Notes under the pieces: model-generated | The model's input: only the letters and a program-made list of their open reading frames with translations | What the model was told of the DNA's origin: nothing | Database searches by the model: none | Assembly (NCBI RefSeq): GCF_003315135.1 | Contig: NZ_QNRK01000002.1 | Span: forward strand, 83,344-147,343 | Direction of reading: 5' to 3' | Origin: Roseiarcus fermentans | GTDB lineage: Bacteria; Pseudomonadota; Alphaproteobacteria; Rhizobiales; Beijerinckiaceae | Length of the DNA stretch: 64,000 bases | Translations under genes and position numbers: made by a program | In this document: piece after piece, positions 36,638-46,842 of the stretch | Layout: each line of letters begins with the position of its first letter | Position numbering within the stretch: the stretch's first letter is position 1

Positions 36638-37969
36638 TCATGCGGCCTTGCGCGCCGGCGCCGCGTCCGCCGCTCCGGCGGCGTCGAGCGCCTGGGCGAG
36701 ATCGGCGATGATGTCCTCGGGATGCTCGATGCCGATCGACAGGCGCACGTAGCCGGGGGTCACGCCGGTCGCGAGTTGGTCCTCGCCGCTCAACTGCTGA
36801 TGGGTGGTCGAGGCGGGATGGATGGCGAGCGAGCGCGCGTCGCCGATGTTGGCGACGTGGTAGAAGAGTTTCAGCGCGTCGATGAACCGCCGCCCCGCCT
36901 CGACGCCCCCCTTGAGCTCGAAGCCGATCAGCGCCCCATAGCCGCCCGCGAGATAGGCGTCGGCGCGGCGGCGGTTCTCTCCGCTCTGGAGCCCGGGGAA
37001 GATCACGTGCGAAACGTCGTCGCGATCTTTCAGGAAGTTGGCGACCGCAATCGCGTTCTCGTTGTGCTGCCTGAGGCGCAGCGGCAGGGTCTCGAGGCCC
37101 TGCAGCAGCAGGAAGGCGTTGAACGGCGACAGCGACGCGCCGATGTCGCGCAACAGTTTTACGCGAGCCCGAAGCGAATACGCGATCGGCCCGAGAGGCT
37201 TGGCGGCCTCCGTCCAGACCGCGCCGTGGTAGGCGTCGTCGGGCTGGGTCAGCAGCGGGAAACGATCGGCGTGGCTTTCCCACGGGAAATTGCCGCCGTC
37301 GACGATCAGACCGCCGATCGAATTGCCGTGGCCGCCGATGTATTTGGTCGCCGAATAGACCACCACCGCAGCGCCGTGCTCGAGCGGCCGCGCGATCAGC
37401 GGGGTCGCGGTGTTGTCGGCGATCAGCGGCACGCCGAGCGAGCGGCCGATGTCGGCCACCTCCCGGATCGGGAACACGTTGAGTTTTGGATTGGGCAGGA
37501 TCTCGGCGTAGTAGGCGCGGGTCTTCGAGTCGGTCGCGCGGCGAAAATTTTCCGGGTCGGAAGGATCGACGAAGCGTGTCTCGATGCCGAACTGCTTCAG
37601 CGTCTGCGCAAACAGCGTCCAGGTGCCGCCGTAGAGGTCGGTCGAGGAGACGATGTTGTCGCCGGCCTGCGCGAGGTTCAGCACCGAAAAGGCGGACGCT
37701 GTCTGCCCGGAGGCGACGGCGAGCGCCGCCGCGCCGCCTTCGAGGGCCGCCACCCGCTGTTCCAGCGCATCCCAGGTCGGGTTCTGCACGCGCGTGTAGA
37801 TGTTGCCGAGTTCTTCGAGCGCGAACAGGCGCGAGGCGTGGCCGGTGTCCTGGAACTGGTACGACGTCGTCTGATGGATCGGCACCGCGACGGAACCGCT
37901 CACCGGGTCGGCGCGATAGGTTCCGCCGTGCAGGACGAGCGTCTCGAAGCGCTTGCTGTCGGTCGTCAT
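36638..37969 (-). CDS. O-acetylhomoserine sulfhydrylase, second copy
   Basis: This 443-residue PLP enzyme is close in sequence to the copy at 24123-25424 (shared KQFGIE, DPENFRRATD, SLAIHPASTTH). PLP lysine is K209 in YSATKYIGGHG. It probably forms homocysteine or methionine from O-acetylhomoserine. Its presence in a transporter operon rather than the Mar operon suggests the two copies use different sulfur donors, for instance sulfide here and methanethiol there; that is inference. Confidence 0.86.
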   Translation of the reverse strand: MTTDSKRFETLVLHGGTYRADPVSGSVAVPIHQTTSYQFQDTGHASRLFALEELGNIYTRVQNPTWDALEQRVAALEGGAAALAVASGQTASAFSVLNLAQAGDNIVSSTDLYGGTWTLFAQTLKQFGIETRFVDPSDPENFRRATDSKTRAYYAEILPNPKLNVFPIREVADIGRSLGVPLIADNTATPLIARPLEHGAAVVVYSATKYIGGHGNSIGGLIVDGGNFPWESHADRFPLLTQPDDAYHGAVWTEAAKPLGPIAYSLRARVKLLRDIGASLSPFNAFLLLQGLETLPLRLRQHNENAIAVANFLKDRDDVSHVIFPGLQSGENRRRADAYLAGGYGALIGFELKGGVEAGRRFIDALKLFYHVANIGDARSLAIHPASTTHQQLSGEDQLATGVTPGYVRLSIGIEHPEDIIADLAQALDAAGAADAAPARKAA

Positions 37970-38004
37970 GAAGGTTGGTCTCCTGAAAGGGGAAGGGGTC
38001 GGCG

Positions 38005-39057
38005 TCAGTAGGCGGAGGCGAGTTCCGGCTTGCCGTCGGACGGCTCGAGAAGGTCGGCGTGGTGGCGGCGCGCGACGTCGGGGTGCGATCGCAGCCGGCC
38101 TTTCAGGTAGTTCCTGCCGGCTTCGCGAAAGAGCGGATTGAGGGGGTCCTGCGTGACCCCGCGCGCCTCGGCCGCGAGATGCGGCGGCAGGGCGAGGACC
38201 GGCACTTCCGAGTCGAGCCGGGCGCCGAGGAAGAAGGCGACCGAGAGCCGGTCGCCGCCGGCCGGCGGCGAGACGACGCGATGGACGTTGGCGCGCAGAT
38301 AGCCGTTGGACGCGAGTTCGAGAATTTCGCCGACGTTGATGACGAAGGATCCGGGGATCGGCGGCGCGTCGATCCAGCCGTCCTCGCCCTCGACCTGAAG
38401 CCCCGCGACCTGATCCTGCAAGAGGACCGCCATGAAGCCGGAATCCTTGTGCGCGCCGACGCCCTGGTCGCTTTCCCCCGCCGCGCGGCCGGGATAGCGG
38501 ATGATCTTGATCAGTTGGTTCGGGGCCGGCGCGTAGATCGGTTGGAACGCGTCCTCGGGCTGATCCAGCGCGGCCGAAAAAGCCTGCAGCACGCGGATCG
38601 CCAGCGCGGTCACCTTGTCCTGATATTCGAGCAGCGTCGGCTTGAGTTGAGGCAGCGCCGACGGCCACTGGTTCGGCCCCTGAAGCCGCCGCCAGGCGGG
38701 CGCGCCCGAATCGAGCGGCAACGCGGGCCTTTCGGCGCCAATGTCGACCTGCTCGCGCCAGTCCTGCTTGCCGCGCGTGTACTCGTACCCGGGCCGCGTG
38801 TAGCCGCGGAAGTGCGGCGAGTTCACCATCTCGATCTCGAGCTTCTGGGCCTCCGGAAGCGAGAAAAAGCTGCGCGAGAGGGCGAGCGCCGACTGGATCA
38901 GCCCGTCGGAGACGCCGTGACCGGTGAGATAGAAGAAGCCGTATGTCCGAGCCGCGTCCCGGAGCTCGTCGAGAAAACGCCTCCGCTCGTCCCCGTTCGC
39001 GTCGAAGCGCCGCAAATCGAGGACGGGCAGCGAAGCCCTGGCCGTTCCGCGCGTCAT
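38005..39057 (-). CDS. 2-oxoglutarate/Fe(II) oxygenase, isopenicillin N synthase type
   Basis: This 350-residue protein has the N-terminal DIOX domain and the iron triad H203-X-D205 (GAHKDSG) and H259 (ANVHRVV). R270-X-S272 (DRLSV) is the likely cosubstrate-binding pair. It is the first gene of a likely eight-gene sulfur operon, so oxidative release of sulfur from an organosulfur compound is possible. No substrate is known for close relatives that I can name. Confidence 0.82.
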   Translation of the reverse strand: MTRGTARASLPVLDLRRFDANGDERRRFLDELRDAARTYGFFYLTGHGVSDGLIQSALALSRSFFSLPEAQKLEIEMVNSPHFRGYTRPGYEYTRGKQDWREQVDIGAERPALPLDSGAPAWRRLQGPNQWPSALPQLKPTLLEYQDKVTALAIRVLQAFSAALDQPEDAFQPIYAPAPNQLIKIIRYPGRAAGESDQGVGAHKDSGFMAVLLQDQVAGLQVEGEDGWIDAPPIPGSFVINVGEILELASNGYLRANVHRVVSPPAGGDRLSVAFFLGARLDSEVPVLALPPHLAAEARGVTQDPLNPLFREAGRNYLKGRLRSHPDVARRHHADLLEPSDGKPELASAY

Positions 39058-39122
39058 CCGAAGATCCTTCCTCTCGCCGTCTGCCGCCGACGATGGCGCC
39101 GGAGTTTTGATTAGTCAAGATG

Positions 39123-39143
39123 GTCTATATATTTTATAGACTA
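39123..39143. promoter_or_regulatory. Copy 3 of the 21-bp palindromic element
   Basis: This is the most symmetric copy, a perfect 7-bp inverted repeat GTCTATA/TATAGAC with five bases between (39123-39141). It is enclosed by a second perfect 8-bp repeat GATTAGTC (39109-39116) and GACTAATC (39139-39146). Its near edge is 66 bases from the start of the 2OG oxygenase gene. It fits a dimeric repressor or activator site. Confidence 0.7.
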
Positions 39144-39298
39144 ATCGGCGCCGCTTGACCGTCCCCGGCCGGGGAGCCGCGGAGGAGGCGGCGATCGACG
39201 TTTCGGCTCGAGGACGGTCGTCTCGCCACGGGCGCCGCTTCGCGCCGCACGCGGCGTCAGAGAAGAGTGCGAACTCATTGAGAGTCGCGCCGCGCGCG

Positions 39299-40033
39299 TT
39301 AGAATTCTTCTCCGCCCGCCGCGTTGATCGCGGCCGCGACGTCGGACCGGCGCAACAGGGCGGCGGCGGCTTCGAACGCCTCCGCCGCCTCGCGGGCCGG
39401 GGCGTTGGCGAAGTCCGCGACAATCCTCCCCGGCCGGGCTGACAGGACGACGATCCGCGACGCGAGCCGGGTCGCCTCGGCGACGTCGTGGGTGACGAAC
39501 AGCGCGGCGACGCCCGAGCGTTCGGTCTCGGCGCGCACCAGATCCTGCAGGCGCCGGCGCAGGCCCGCCTCGAGCGCGGCGAACGGTTCGTCCATCAGGA
39601 TGAAATCGGGCTCGACCGCGAGCGCCCGGGCGAAGGCGACGCGCTGCGCCATGCCGCCCGAGAGCCGGGACGGTCGCTTCGCCAGATCGGCTTCGGCGAG
39701 CCCGAGGCGCATGAGGATTGCGCGCGCCCGCTCGCGTCGCTCCGCGCGCCGGACGCCCAGCGACTTCATGCCGAAGGCGGCGTTGTCGAGCGCGTCCATC
39801 CAGCCGAGGAGCCGCGGCGTCTGATAGACCACGGCGGCGCGGGCGAAGCCGCTCGTGACGGTTCCCCGCCCGGGTTTCAGCGCCCCGCTCGCGAGCCTGA
39901 GCATCGTGGTCTTGCCGCAACCGGACGGGCCGAGAAGCACGACGAATTCGCCCGCGGCGACGGTGAGGTCGATTCCGGAGAGGACCGGCTCCGCGCCAAA
40001 CGCCAGGCTCACGCCGGCGAAGGTAAGGCTCAT
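39299..40033 (-). CDS. ABC transporter ATPase, second SsuB/TauB-like system
   Basis: This 244-residue ATPase has Walker A GPSGCGKTT, the signature LSGGMAQR, Walker B FILMDEPFAALE and the switch VTHDVAEA. The D-loop ends in ALEA rather than the usual ALDA. Its start overlaps the permease stop by four bases. The gene order in transcription is binding protein, permease, ATPase. Confidence 0.86.
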   Translation of the reverse strand: MSLTFAGVSLAFGAEPVLSGIDLTVAAGEFVVLLGPSGCGKTTMLRLASGALKPGRGTVTSGFARAAVVYQTPRLLGWMDALDNAAFGMKSLGVRRAERRERARAILMRLGLAEADLAKRPSRLSGGMAQRVAFARALAVEPDFILMDEPFAALEAGLRRRLQDLVRAETERSGVAALFVTHDVAEATRLASRIVVLSARPGRIVADFANAPAREAAEAFEAAAALLRRSDVAAAINAAGGEEF

Positions 40034-40776
40034 CGCGCCGCCGCTGTTCGGCGCCGGAGCGGCCAGAGGAGGAGTGTGTCGCTCAGAAGCGCGAGCGCGA
40101 CGAGGATCAGGAGCCAGGCGAAGGTCGCCGGCAGGTCGAGATGCGCACGGGCGATCGCGAGCTGGCCTCCGATGCCGGCGCCGCTCGCCATCACCTCCGC
40201 CATCACGCAGACTTTCCACGAAAAGCCGAGGGCCGCGCCGGCCGCGGGCGCGAGATGGGACAGGAGTTGCGGCGCAATGACGTCGGTGAGCCGGACGAGC
40301 GGCGGCGCGCGGAACTGCGCCGCCATCTCGTCGAGCGCCGGATCGCGCGACGCGAGCCCCTGCAGCGCCGCGCCGAACAGCATCGGCGCGACGGTGACCG
40401 CGACCGTGAAGGCGTCCGCCCCGCCGCCCGGCCCGAACCAGATGAGCGCGAGCACGATCCAGGCGACCGGAGGCATGGCGACGAGCAGCGTCGCGACGGG
40501 GCGCGCCGCGAGCCCGAGCGGCGCGAGGAAACCGGCGGGAAAGGCGAGCGCGAGACCGATCCCGAGGCCGATCGCCCAGCCGAGCAGCGCCTGCCCGGCC
40601 GTGGCCAGAACGGCGGCGCCGGCGGCGCCCGAACCGACGAGATCGAAAGCGGTCGCGACGGTTTCGTCCGGACGCGGCAGCACGAACGGGCCGTAGGCCG
40701 CATGCCCGCCCGCCCAGGCAAGGGCGAGGACGACGAGCCCGGAGAGGCTCCAGAGCGCCCGCTCGGCCGCGCCCAC
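40030..40776 (-). CDS. ABC transporter permease, second SsuC/TauC-like system
   Basis: This 248-residue permease has about six helices. I prefer the GTG at 40776 because the ATG at 40863 would put 29 residues of serine/arginine-rich sequence inside the end of the upstream gene. The typical docking region is GLASRDPALDEMAAQFRAPPLVRL. It works with the ATPase at 39299. Confidence 0.78.
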   Translation of the reverse strand: MGAAERALWSLSGLVVLALAWAGGHAAYGPFVLPRPDETVATAFDLVGSGAAGAAVLATAGQALLGWAIGLGIGLALAFPAGFLAPLGLAARPVATLLVAMPPVAWIVLALIWFGPGGGADAFTVAVTVAPMLFGAALQGLASRDPALDEMAAQFRAPPLVRLTDVIAPQLLSHLAPAAGAALGFSWKVCVMAEVMASGAGIGGQLAIARAHLDLPATFAWLLILVALALLSDTLLLWPLRRRTAAAR

Positions 40777-40786
40777 GGACGCCGGC

Positions 40787-41794
40787 TCAGAGCTCGAGGA
40801 AAAAATCGTCCGGCGGAACTCTGCCCGCCAGCGCGTCGGGGGAGACGGCGACGATCGTTTCATAGAAGTCGACGAGGTCGGCCTTGGCGGCGCGCGCCGA
40901 CCGGATGTCGAGGTTCATGAACGGCAGCGCCTTTTCGAAGATCGGCGCGCGCATCTGCAACGCCTTCTCCGCCAGCGCCCCGGCCTCGCCCGGGTTGGCG
41001 AGCGCCCAATCCTTCGCCTGCGGCAGGCCGTCGCGAAGCGCGGCGAGGAGGCCCGGCGCCTGGTCGAACACCCCCGCGCGCACGGCGACGCCGACCATCG
41101 GAACGCCGTGGCTGTGGCGATGCCGGCTCCAGACGTCCTGAAGGCTGATGGCGCGGCGCAATATCCGGTCCTGCCTGGCCGCCATCACGATGGCCGCGGT
41201 CGCGGGCGGCTCGGACAGGATCGCGGTCGCGGCCTTGCCGGCGGCGAGAAATTGCGCCGCCTCCATCCCGCTCTGCACGTAGCTGAGCTGGATGTCCTTG
41301 TCGGGGTCGAGACCCTCCATCTTGGCGCAGGCGCGGAAGACGAGATCGGGCATGTCCTTGCGGAAGAAGCCGAGCACCGGCTTGCCGGCGAGGTCCTTGA
41401 AGCTCGCGACGCGCTCGTCCGCCGTGACGACGTAGAGATGGCCGGCCCCGAGGAGGCACAGGAGCCTGATCGGCAGACCGCGGTTGGCGAGATTCGCCGG
41501 CACGTGCGTCGGGGTTGAGAAGAGCTGCGTCTTGCCCGAGACAATGCCGGCGCGCAATTCGTCGGGGTCGCGCCAGGGGCGGAGCGTCGCGCCCGGCGCG
41601 GCGGCGGCGAGACCGCCCGCCTCGACGACGCGCGCGAGCGAGATCGAAGCCCCGGTCGGGGCGGCGAGGATTTCGAGCCCCTCCCCGGAATAGGCCGCGG
41701 CGCGGCCCGCGGCGCCCGCCGCGACCGAGGCGAGCGCGCCCGCCAACGCCGCGCGGCGCGTCGGGCCGCGACCGTTCGCGAGCGCTCTGTGCAT
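40787..41794 (-). CDS. ABC transporter binding protein, second sulfonate/nitrate-type system
   Basis: This binding protein of about 335 residues is NMT1/SsuA-like. It has a twin-arginine-like signal (GPTRRAALAGALASV) and FKDLAGKPVLGFFRKDM in the first lobe. The ATG at 41794 has GGGGAG six bases upstream; another ATG lies six bases before it. The ligand is unknown. No copy of the 21-bp element precedes it, so it may be under different control from the first system. Confidence 0.78.
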   Translation of the reverse strand: MHRALANGRGPTRRAALAGALASVAAGAAGRAAAYSGEGLEILAAPTGASISLARVVEAGGLAAAAPGATLRPWRDPDELRAGIVSGKTQLFSTPTHVPANLANRGLPIRLLCLLGAGHLYVVTADERVASFKDLAGKPVLGFFRKDMPDLVFRACAKMEGLDPDKDIQLSYVQSGMEAAQFLAAGKAATAILSEPPATAAIVMAARQDRILRRAISLQDVWSRHRHSHGVPMVGVAVRAGVFDQAPGLLAALRDGLPQAKDWALANPGEAGALAEKALQMRAPIFEKALPFMNLDIRSARAAKADLVDFYETIVAVSPDALAGRVPPDDFFLEL

Positions 41795-41951
41795 CTCCAT
41801 CTCCCCGCCTCGGCCCCTGCGCCTCGTCGAGGCGTCCCGAGCGCTATATCGAAACGAATATCGCGACGCCATGAAAAAGACCGATCTGGGGTGGTGTGGC
41901 GACTCGCGGCGCGCAGGCCGCCGGGCGGGCGCCGGAACGGAGCCGCGGCGA

Positions 41952-42866
41952 TCACGCCCTCTGGAAGCGGTCCCATTCCGGCTCGTCGCCGAAACGCTTC
42001 GCCAGAAAGTCGACGAAAGCGCGGGTCTTGGCGGCGAGATAGCGGTTCGAGGCGGTAAGGGCATGGACACCCAGTTCCGGCTGCGGAAAACGGTCGAGGA
42101 CGGTCTGGAGCCGGCCGGCCGCGATGTCCGGACCGACGAGGAAGGTCGGCAGGAACGCGACGCCACGGCCGTTGACGGCGGCCGACCGCAGAACGTCGCC
42201 GTTGTTCGAGCAGAGGACGGATTGCACCGGGACCATGACCGCCTCGCCGTCGCGGACGATCCGCCATCGCTGCAGGGTGGTGGTGTGGCCGTAGGTCAGG
42301 CAGGCGCGCCGCCCCAGATCCTCGGGCGTTTCCGGCGCGCCGAGGCTTTCGAGATACGAGGGCGAGGCGACGAACACGCGCCGGGCCGGCGCGAGCTTGC
42401 GGGCGATCAGGCTCGAATCGGCGAGCTCGGCGATCCGGATGGTCACGTCGACGCCCTCCTCGATCGGGTCGATGAAGCGGTCGGTCACCGTCAGTTCGAT
42501 CCTGAGGTCGGGATAGGCGGCCATGAAGTCGGCGACCGCAGGTCCGAGATAGAGCGCGCCGAAGGAGGTCGGCCCATTCACCTTGAGCACGCCCCTCGGC
42601 TCGGCCTGCAGGCTCGCGACCTGCAGGTCGGTCTCCTCGACGCGCGCGAGAATGTCGACACATCGCTCATAATAGGCGAGCCCCGCCTCCGTCGCCCCGA
42701 CGCGGCGCGTGGTGCGATCGAGCAGCCGGACGCCGAGACCATGCTCGAGCTCCATCACCGTCTTGCTCACCGCCGAGCGGGTCGAGCCCAGCGCCCGCGC
42801 GGCTTCGGCGAAACTGCCGAGCGCGACCACTTTGGCGAAGGCGTTCATGGCGCCGAGTTTGTCCAT
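41952..42866 (-). CDS. LysR-family transcriptional regulator
   Basis: This 304-residue regulator has an N-terminal helix-turn-helix (SFAEAARALGSTRSAVSKTVMELE, about 18-41) and a C-terminal effector-binding domain. It is divergent from the pirin gene with 105 bases between the starts. This is the classical arrangement in which a LysR protein controls its neighbour. I see no evidence that it controls the sulfur genes. Confidence 0.87.
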   Translation of the reverse strand: MDKLGAMNAFAKVVALGSFAEAARALGSTRSAVSKTVMELEHGLGVRLLDRTTRRVGATEAGLAYYERCVDILARVEETDLQVASLQAEPRGVLKVNGPTSFGALYLGPAVADFMAAYPDLRIELTVTDRFIDPIEEGVDVTIRIAELADSSLIARKLAPARRVFVASPSYLESLGAPETPEDLGRRACLTYGHTTTLQRWRIVRDGEAVMVPVQSVLCSNNGDVLRSAAVNGRGVAFLPTFLVGPDIAAGRLQTVLDRFPQPELGVHALTASNRYLAAKTRAFVDFLAKRFGDEPEWDRFQRA

Positions 42867-42971
42867 CGATTGGTTCCAATCCGACGACAGACCGCGGTGT
42901 TTCCCCGCTATTGTATCTTGGAACTGCGCAAACACATAGGGCCCAACGCAGACAGACGAAGTGGGGACGCC

Positions 42972-43676
<705 letters not shown>

Positions 43677-43702
43677 CGGACCGCGCTGATCGACGGCGAC
43701 GT

Positions 43703-43735
43703 CCCGGCCCGCGCCGAAAGGCCGGCGCGGCCGGG
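43703..43735. terminator. Candidate hairpin between convergent pirin and peptidase genes
   Basis: A near-perfect inverted repeat of 14-base arms with one bulge surrounds the loop AAAGG. It lies midway between two gene ends. No T-run follows on either strand, so termination is only presumed. Confidence 0.4.
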
Positions 43736-43746
43736 TCGGCGCCGCC

Positions 43747-45678
43747 TCAGAATCGCAGGCCGGAGCGCAGGATCAGCCACGCATAGAAATAAAGCTCCGC
43801 GTCGAGCGCGCGCCTGATGGTGTCGGCCTTGCGGAAACCGTGCTGCTCGCCCTCGAACAGAAAGTATCCGACCGGAACGCCGCGCGCCTCGAGCGCCGCG
43901 ACCATGAGCTCGGTCTGGTTCGGCGGGACGACGCGATCCTCCGAGCCCTGGAAGAAGATCACCGGCGCCGAAAGCCGATCGGCGTGGTTGATCGGCGAGC
44001 GATCGGCGTAAATCGCCTTGTCCGCCGGATAGGGGCCGATCAGCCAGTCCAGGTAACGGGACTCGAACTTGTGCGTGTCGCGCGCCAGCGCCTCGAGGTC
44101 GCTGACGCCGTAGTGGCTCGCGCCGGCGCTGAACGTCTTGTCCCCTTCGCGCGTCAGCGCGCAGAGCGTCGTGTAGCCGCCGGCGCTGCCGCCGGTGATC
44201 ATGAGCCGCGCCGGGTCGGCGTTGCGGCTCGCGACGAGAAAGCCGGCGCCGGCGATGCAATCCTCGACGTCGACGAGGCCCCACTGCCGTTCGAGGCGCA
44301 ACCGGTACGGCCGACCGTAGCCCGTGCTGCCGCGATAGTTCACGTCGAGGACGCCGATGCCGCGGCTCGTCCAGTATTGCGTCGCCAGCGAGAGCGTGCT
44401 CGACGCGGCCGAGGTCGGTCCGCCGTGGCTCTTCACCAGCACGGGCGCCGTCTCGCCCGCCGGCGCGGCGGAGTCGGGCGAGAAGGGCGGATAGTAGAGC
44501 GCGTGCGCCGTCTCGCCTCCGCCCGTCGGGAACGCGATCGGCTCCGGGATCGAGACGTAGCGGCGCAGGTCCTCGCCGACGACGAAGGCGCGGCGCAAGA
44601 CCCGACGCGTTCCTGCGTTCAGGTCGAGATCGACCAGCGCGGGGGCTTCGGACGGCGACCCGCCGATGAACACGGCCCGCCCCGGAGCGGCGCGCAGCTG
44701 GGCGATGTCGGTGAACCCCGTCGGAATCGCCTCGAGGCGCCCGGAGCGCGCGTCGATCCGCGCCAGCGTCCAACCGCCGTCGCGAACGAAGCAGGCGATC
44801 AGACGGTCGGCCGACTCGAAGGCGTAGGTCGAGGCGCCGAACTGCCATTGCGGCCGCCCGAATTCGGCGTCCATCGTGACCAGCGGCTCGATCGCGCCGT
44901 CGCGCTCACGATGGAGGTTCCACCAGCCCGAGCCGCGATCGGAGACGAAATAGAGGTCCCCGTCGGGCGACCATTCCGGCTGGAACACCGACTCGTTCGG
45001 CCCGCCGGCGACCTTGCGCGCCTGTCCGATCGCCCCGTCCGGCAGAACGTCCCCGACCCAGGCCTCGGTCGAGACCCACGGCATGTCGGGATGGCGCCAG
45101 GTCAGCCAAGACAGGCGGTTTCCGTCGGGGTTGAGACGAGGGCTCGAATAGAAGTCGTTTCCCGAGACGAGAACGCGCGGAACGGTCGCGCCGGAGAGGT
45201 CGACGGCGACGAGCGTCGCGATCGCCTCGCCGGCCCCGCTGTGATCCTCGCGCACGCAGACCATGCGTCCCCGGCGCCGGTCGACCACGCCGTCCGCATA
45301 ACGCAGCCCATCCGCCGCGCCGTCCGTGGGCGCCGCCGTGATCGGCGTCGGCGGTCCTCCGACGGCCTGCCGGTAGAGCCGCTGATCCTTGTTGTTGGAA
45401 AAGAACACCACGCCGTCGGCGACGGCGAACGCGCCGCCGCCGTATTCGTGGACGCGGGTGCGAACGCTGAAGGCGTTGGCGTCGTCGGGCGTCACGCGGT
45501 CCGGCTCACCGTCCCCGCCGGCGCGATAGACGAACGTCCGACCCTGCTTCTGCGGCTGCGTCTCGCTCCAATAGACGCCATCGCCGTCGAGCGCGACCTG
45601 CTCGAAGCGGACCGCGTCGGCGACGACGAGGTCGGAGGTGATCGGCGACTTCCAGAAGCCATAGGGGGTCGTGGCCAT
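43747..45678 (-). CDS. S9-family (prolyl oligopeptidase-like) serine peptidase
   Basis: This 643-residue protein has an N-terminal beta-propeller with WD40-like repeats (FQPEWSPDGDLYFVSDR). The C-terminal alpha/beta-hydrolase domain has serine in GGSAGGYTT, aspartate in GSEDRVVPP and histidine in EGEQHGF. There is no signal peptide, so it is cytoplasmic. It probably cleaves short peptides. It stands alone. Confidence 0.88.
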   Translation of the reverse strand: MATTPYGFWKSPITSDLVVADAVRFEQVALDGDGVYWSETQPQKQGRTFVYRAGGDGEPDRVTPDDANAFSVRTRVHEYGGGAFAVADGVVFFSNNKDQRLYRQAVGGPPTPITAAPTDGAADGLRYADGVVDRRRGRMVCVREDHSGAGEAIATLVAVDLSGATVPRVLVSGNDFYSSPRLNPDGNRLSWLTWRHPDMPWVSTEAWVGDVLPDGAIGQARKVAGGPNESVFQPEWSPDGDLYFVSDRGSGWWNLHRERDGAIEPLVTMDAEFGRPQWQFGASTYAFESADRLIACFVRDGGWTLARIDARSGRLEAIPTGFTDIAQLRAAPGRAVFIGGSPSEAPALVDLDLNAGTRRVLRRAFVVGEDLRRYVSIPEPIAFPTGGGETAHALYYPPFSPDSAAPAGETAPVLVKSHGGPTSAASSTLSLATQYWTSRGIGVLDVNYRGSTGYGRPYRLRLERQWGLVDVEDCIAGAGFLVASRNADPARLMITGGSAGGYTTLCALTREGDKTFSAGASHYGVSDLEALARDTHKFESRYLDWLIGPYPADKAIYADRSPINHADRLSAPVIFFQGSEDRVVPPNQTELMVAALEARGVPVGYFLFEGEQHGFRKADTIRRALDAELYFYAWLILRSGLRF

Positions 45679-45810
45679 GCTTCGCGTCCCGTCTCGGCGT
45701 CGGTTGCGATTGAACCGTACCCGGACGGCCGCCGGCAAGCGAAATCGGCGACGCCTGTGCTCGTCCCGCTCTGGCGTCGATCCGCGAACGGCGCACACAG
45801 CCGGGGCCGG

Positions 45811-46674
45811 TCACTGGCAAATGCGGTAGTTCGGCGTCGCGCCGTGCAGGGCGGAGTCGAAGTGCAGGTGATCCGCGTGGGCCGGGTCCGACCCGGGACC
45901 GAGGACCGTGGTGAAGTAGCCGCAGGCCGTCATGCGCAAGGCGTGAACGAGGTCGTCCGCGAGCGGAGCCTCGGAAGCGTCCTGCCCGACGCGAACGCGG
46001 CTGTGGTCCGCGAGAACGAAGGCGGCGACATCGACCGCGTCGCCCCTGGCGTGCTCACTGGGAACTGCGCCCGGCTTGTCGGCGCGCGCTCGGCAGGCGA
46101 AGGCCGACACGATCTCGATCGCCGCCAGCTTGCGGCCGGTGTAGGCGAGAGTCATCGGGGCGGCGACGTCGCGCACCCAGCCGCTGAACTGGCCGGCGAA
46201 GCCGCACAGCATCGTCGGGCCGCCGGAAACGAGGACGTCTCCGAAGGGCGTCGCGACGGAGAGCAGCCTCACTGCGCCGGAGAGTTCGCAATGGCCGAGC
46301 TTCACCGCGTTCGTCTGCTCGAACCCGACCTTCCGCGCGGCGAGGTCGGCGAAGCATCGGGCGGCGTCGGAGGCGCTCATCGCCGCCGACGATGTCGGGG
46401 CGCCGACCTCGCTGGCGGTTCCAGGCGGAGGCTGCCGCGCCGGGGGGGCGGTCGGCGGGCCCGGCCCCGAATCGCGCCTCCGGCGGACCTGAGCCGGATG
46501 CGGAACGACCGGCGAGGCCGCGTCCGCGACCATCACGGCCGCCCCCTGCGCGTCCGAGACGAGGCGCGTCCGGGCCCCGGCGTCGAGCGTCCCGGCGTCG
46601 GCTGCGGCGGCCATGGCCGCGAGGGCGAGGCGGAGGACGGGCGCGAGGCGGGATGGGCGAGTCATCCCGGGCAT
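45811..46674 (-). CDS. Extensin-like C-terminal domain protein, exported
   Basis: This 287-residue protein has an N-terminal hydrophobic signal (about residues 10-28), a proline-rich linker (PGPPTAPPARQPPP) and a C-terminal extensin-like domain with SEHARGDAVDVAAF and AHADHLHFDS. The histidine/aspartate pattern resembles LAS/DD-peptidase-like zinc folds, so a cell-wall role is possible. An ATG at 46665 is an alternative start. The remaining 168 bases up to the permease gene hold no gene I can see. Confidence 0.78.
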   Translation of the reverse strand: MPGMTRPSRLAPVLRLALAAMAAAADAGTLDAGARTRLVSDAQGAAVMVADAASPVVPHPAQVRRRRDSGPGPPTAPPARQPPPGTASEVGAPTSSAAMSASDAARCFADLAARKVGFEQTNAVKLGHCELSGAVRLLSVATPFGDVLVSGGPTMLCGFAGQFSGWVRDVAAPMTLAYTGRKLAAIEIVSAFACRARADKPGAVPSEHARGDAVDVAAFVLADHSRVRVGQDASEAPLADDLVHALRMTACGYFTTVLGPGSDPAHADHLHFDSALHGATPNYRICQ

Positions 46675-46842
46675 AACATGCGCTGCGTCCTCCGGTTCCC
46701 CCGGCCCGATCCGCCGCCGCCCCGCCGGCGTCGAGCCGGCCGGGAAACCCGCAAAAAGGCGGGACGATCAGCGCCCGACGGCGCCGACCGGCGGCTGGCG
46801 ACGCGGAGCGCCGCCGGGCGGGCGGATCATTCGAACCCGCCG

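Noticed and set aside
40030-40863. ATG at 40863 as start of the permease gene
   Set aside because: It would add 29 residues lying inside the end of the binding-protein gene, with composition unlike a permease N-terminus; the GTG at 40776 avoids this.
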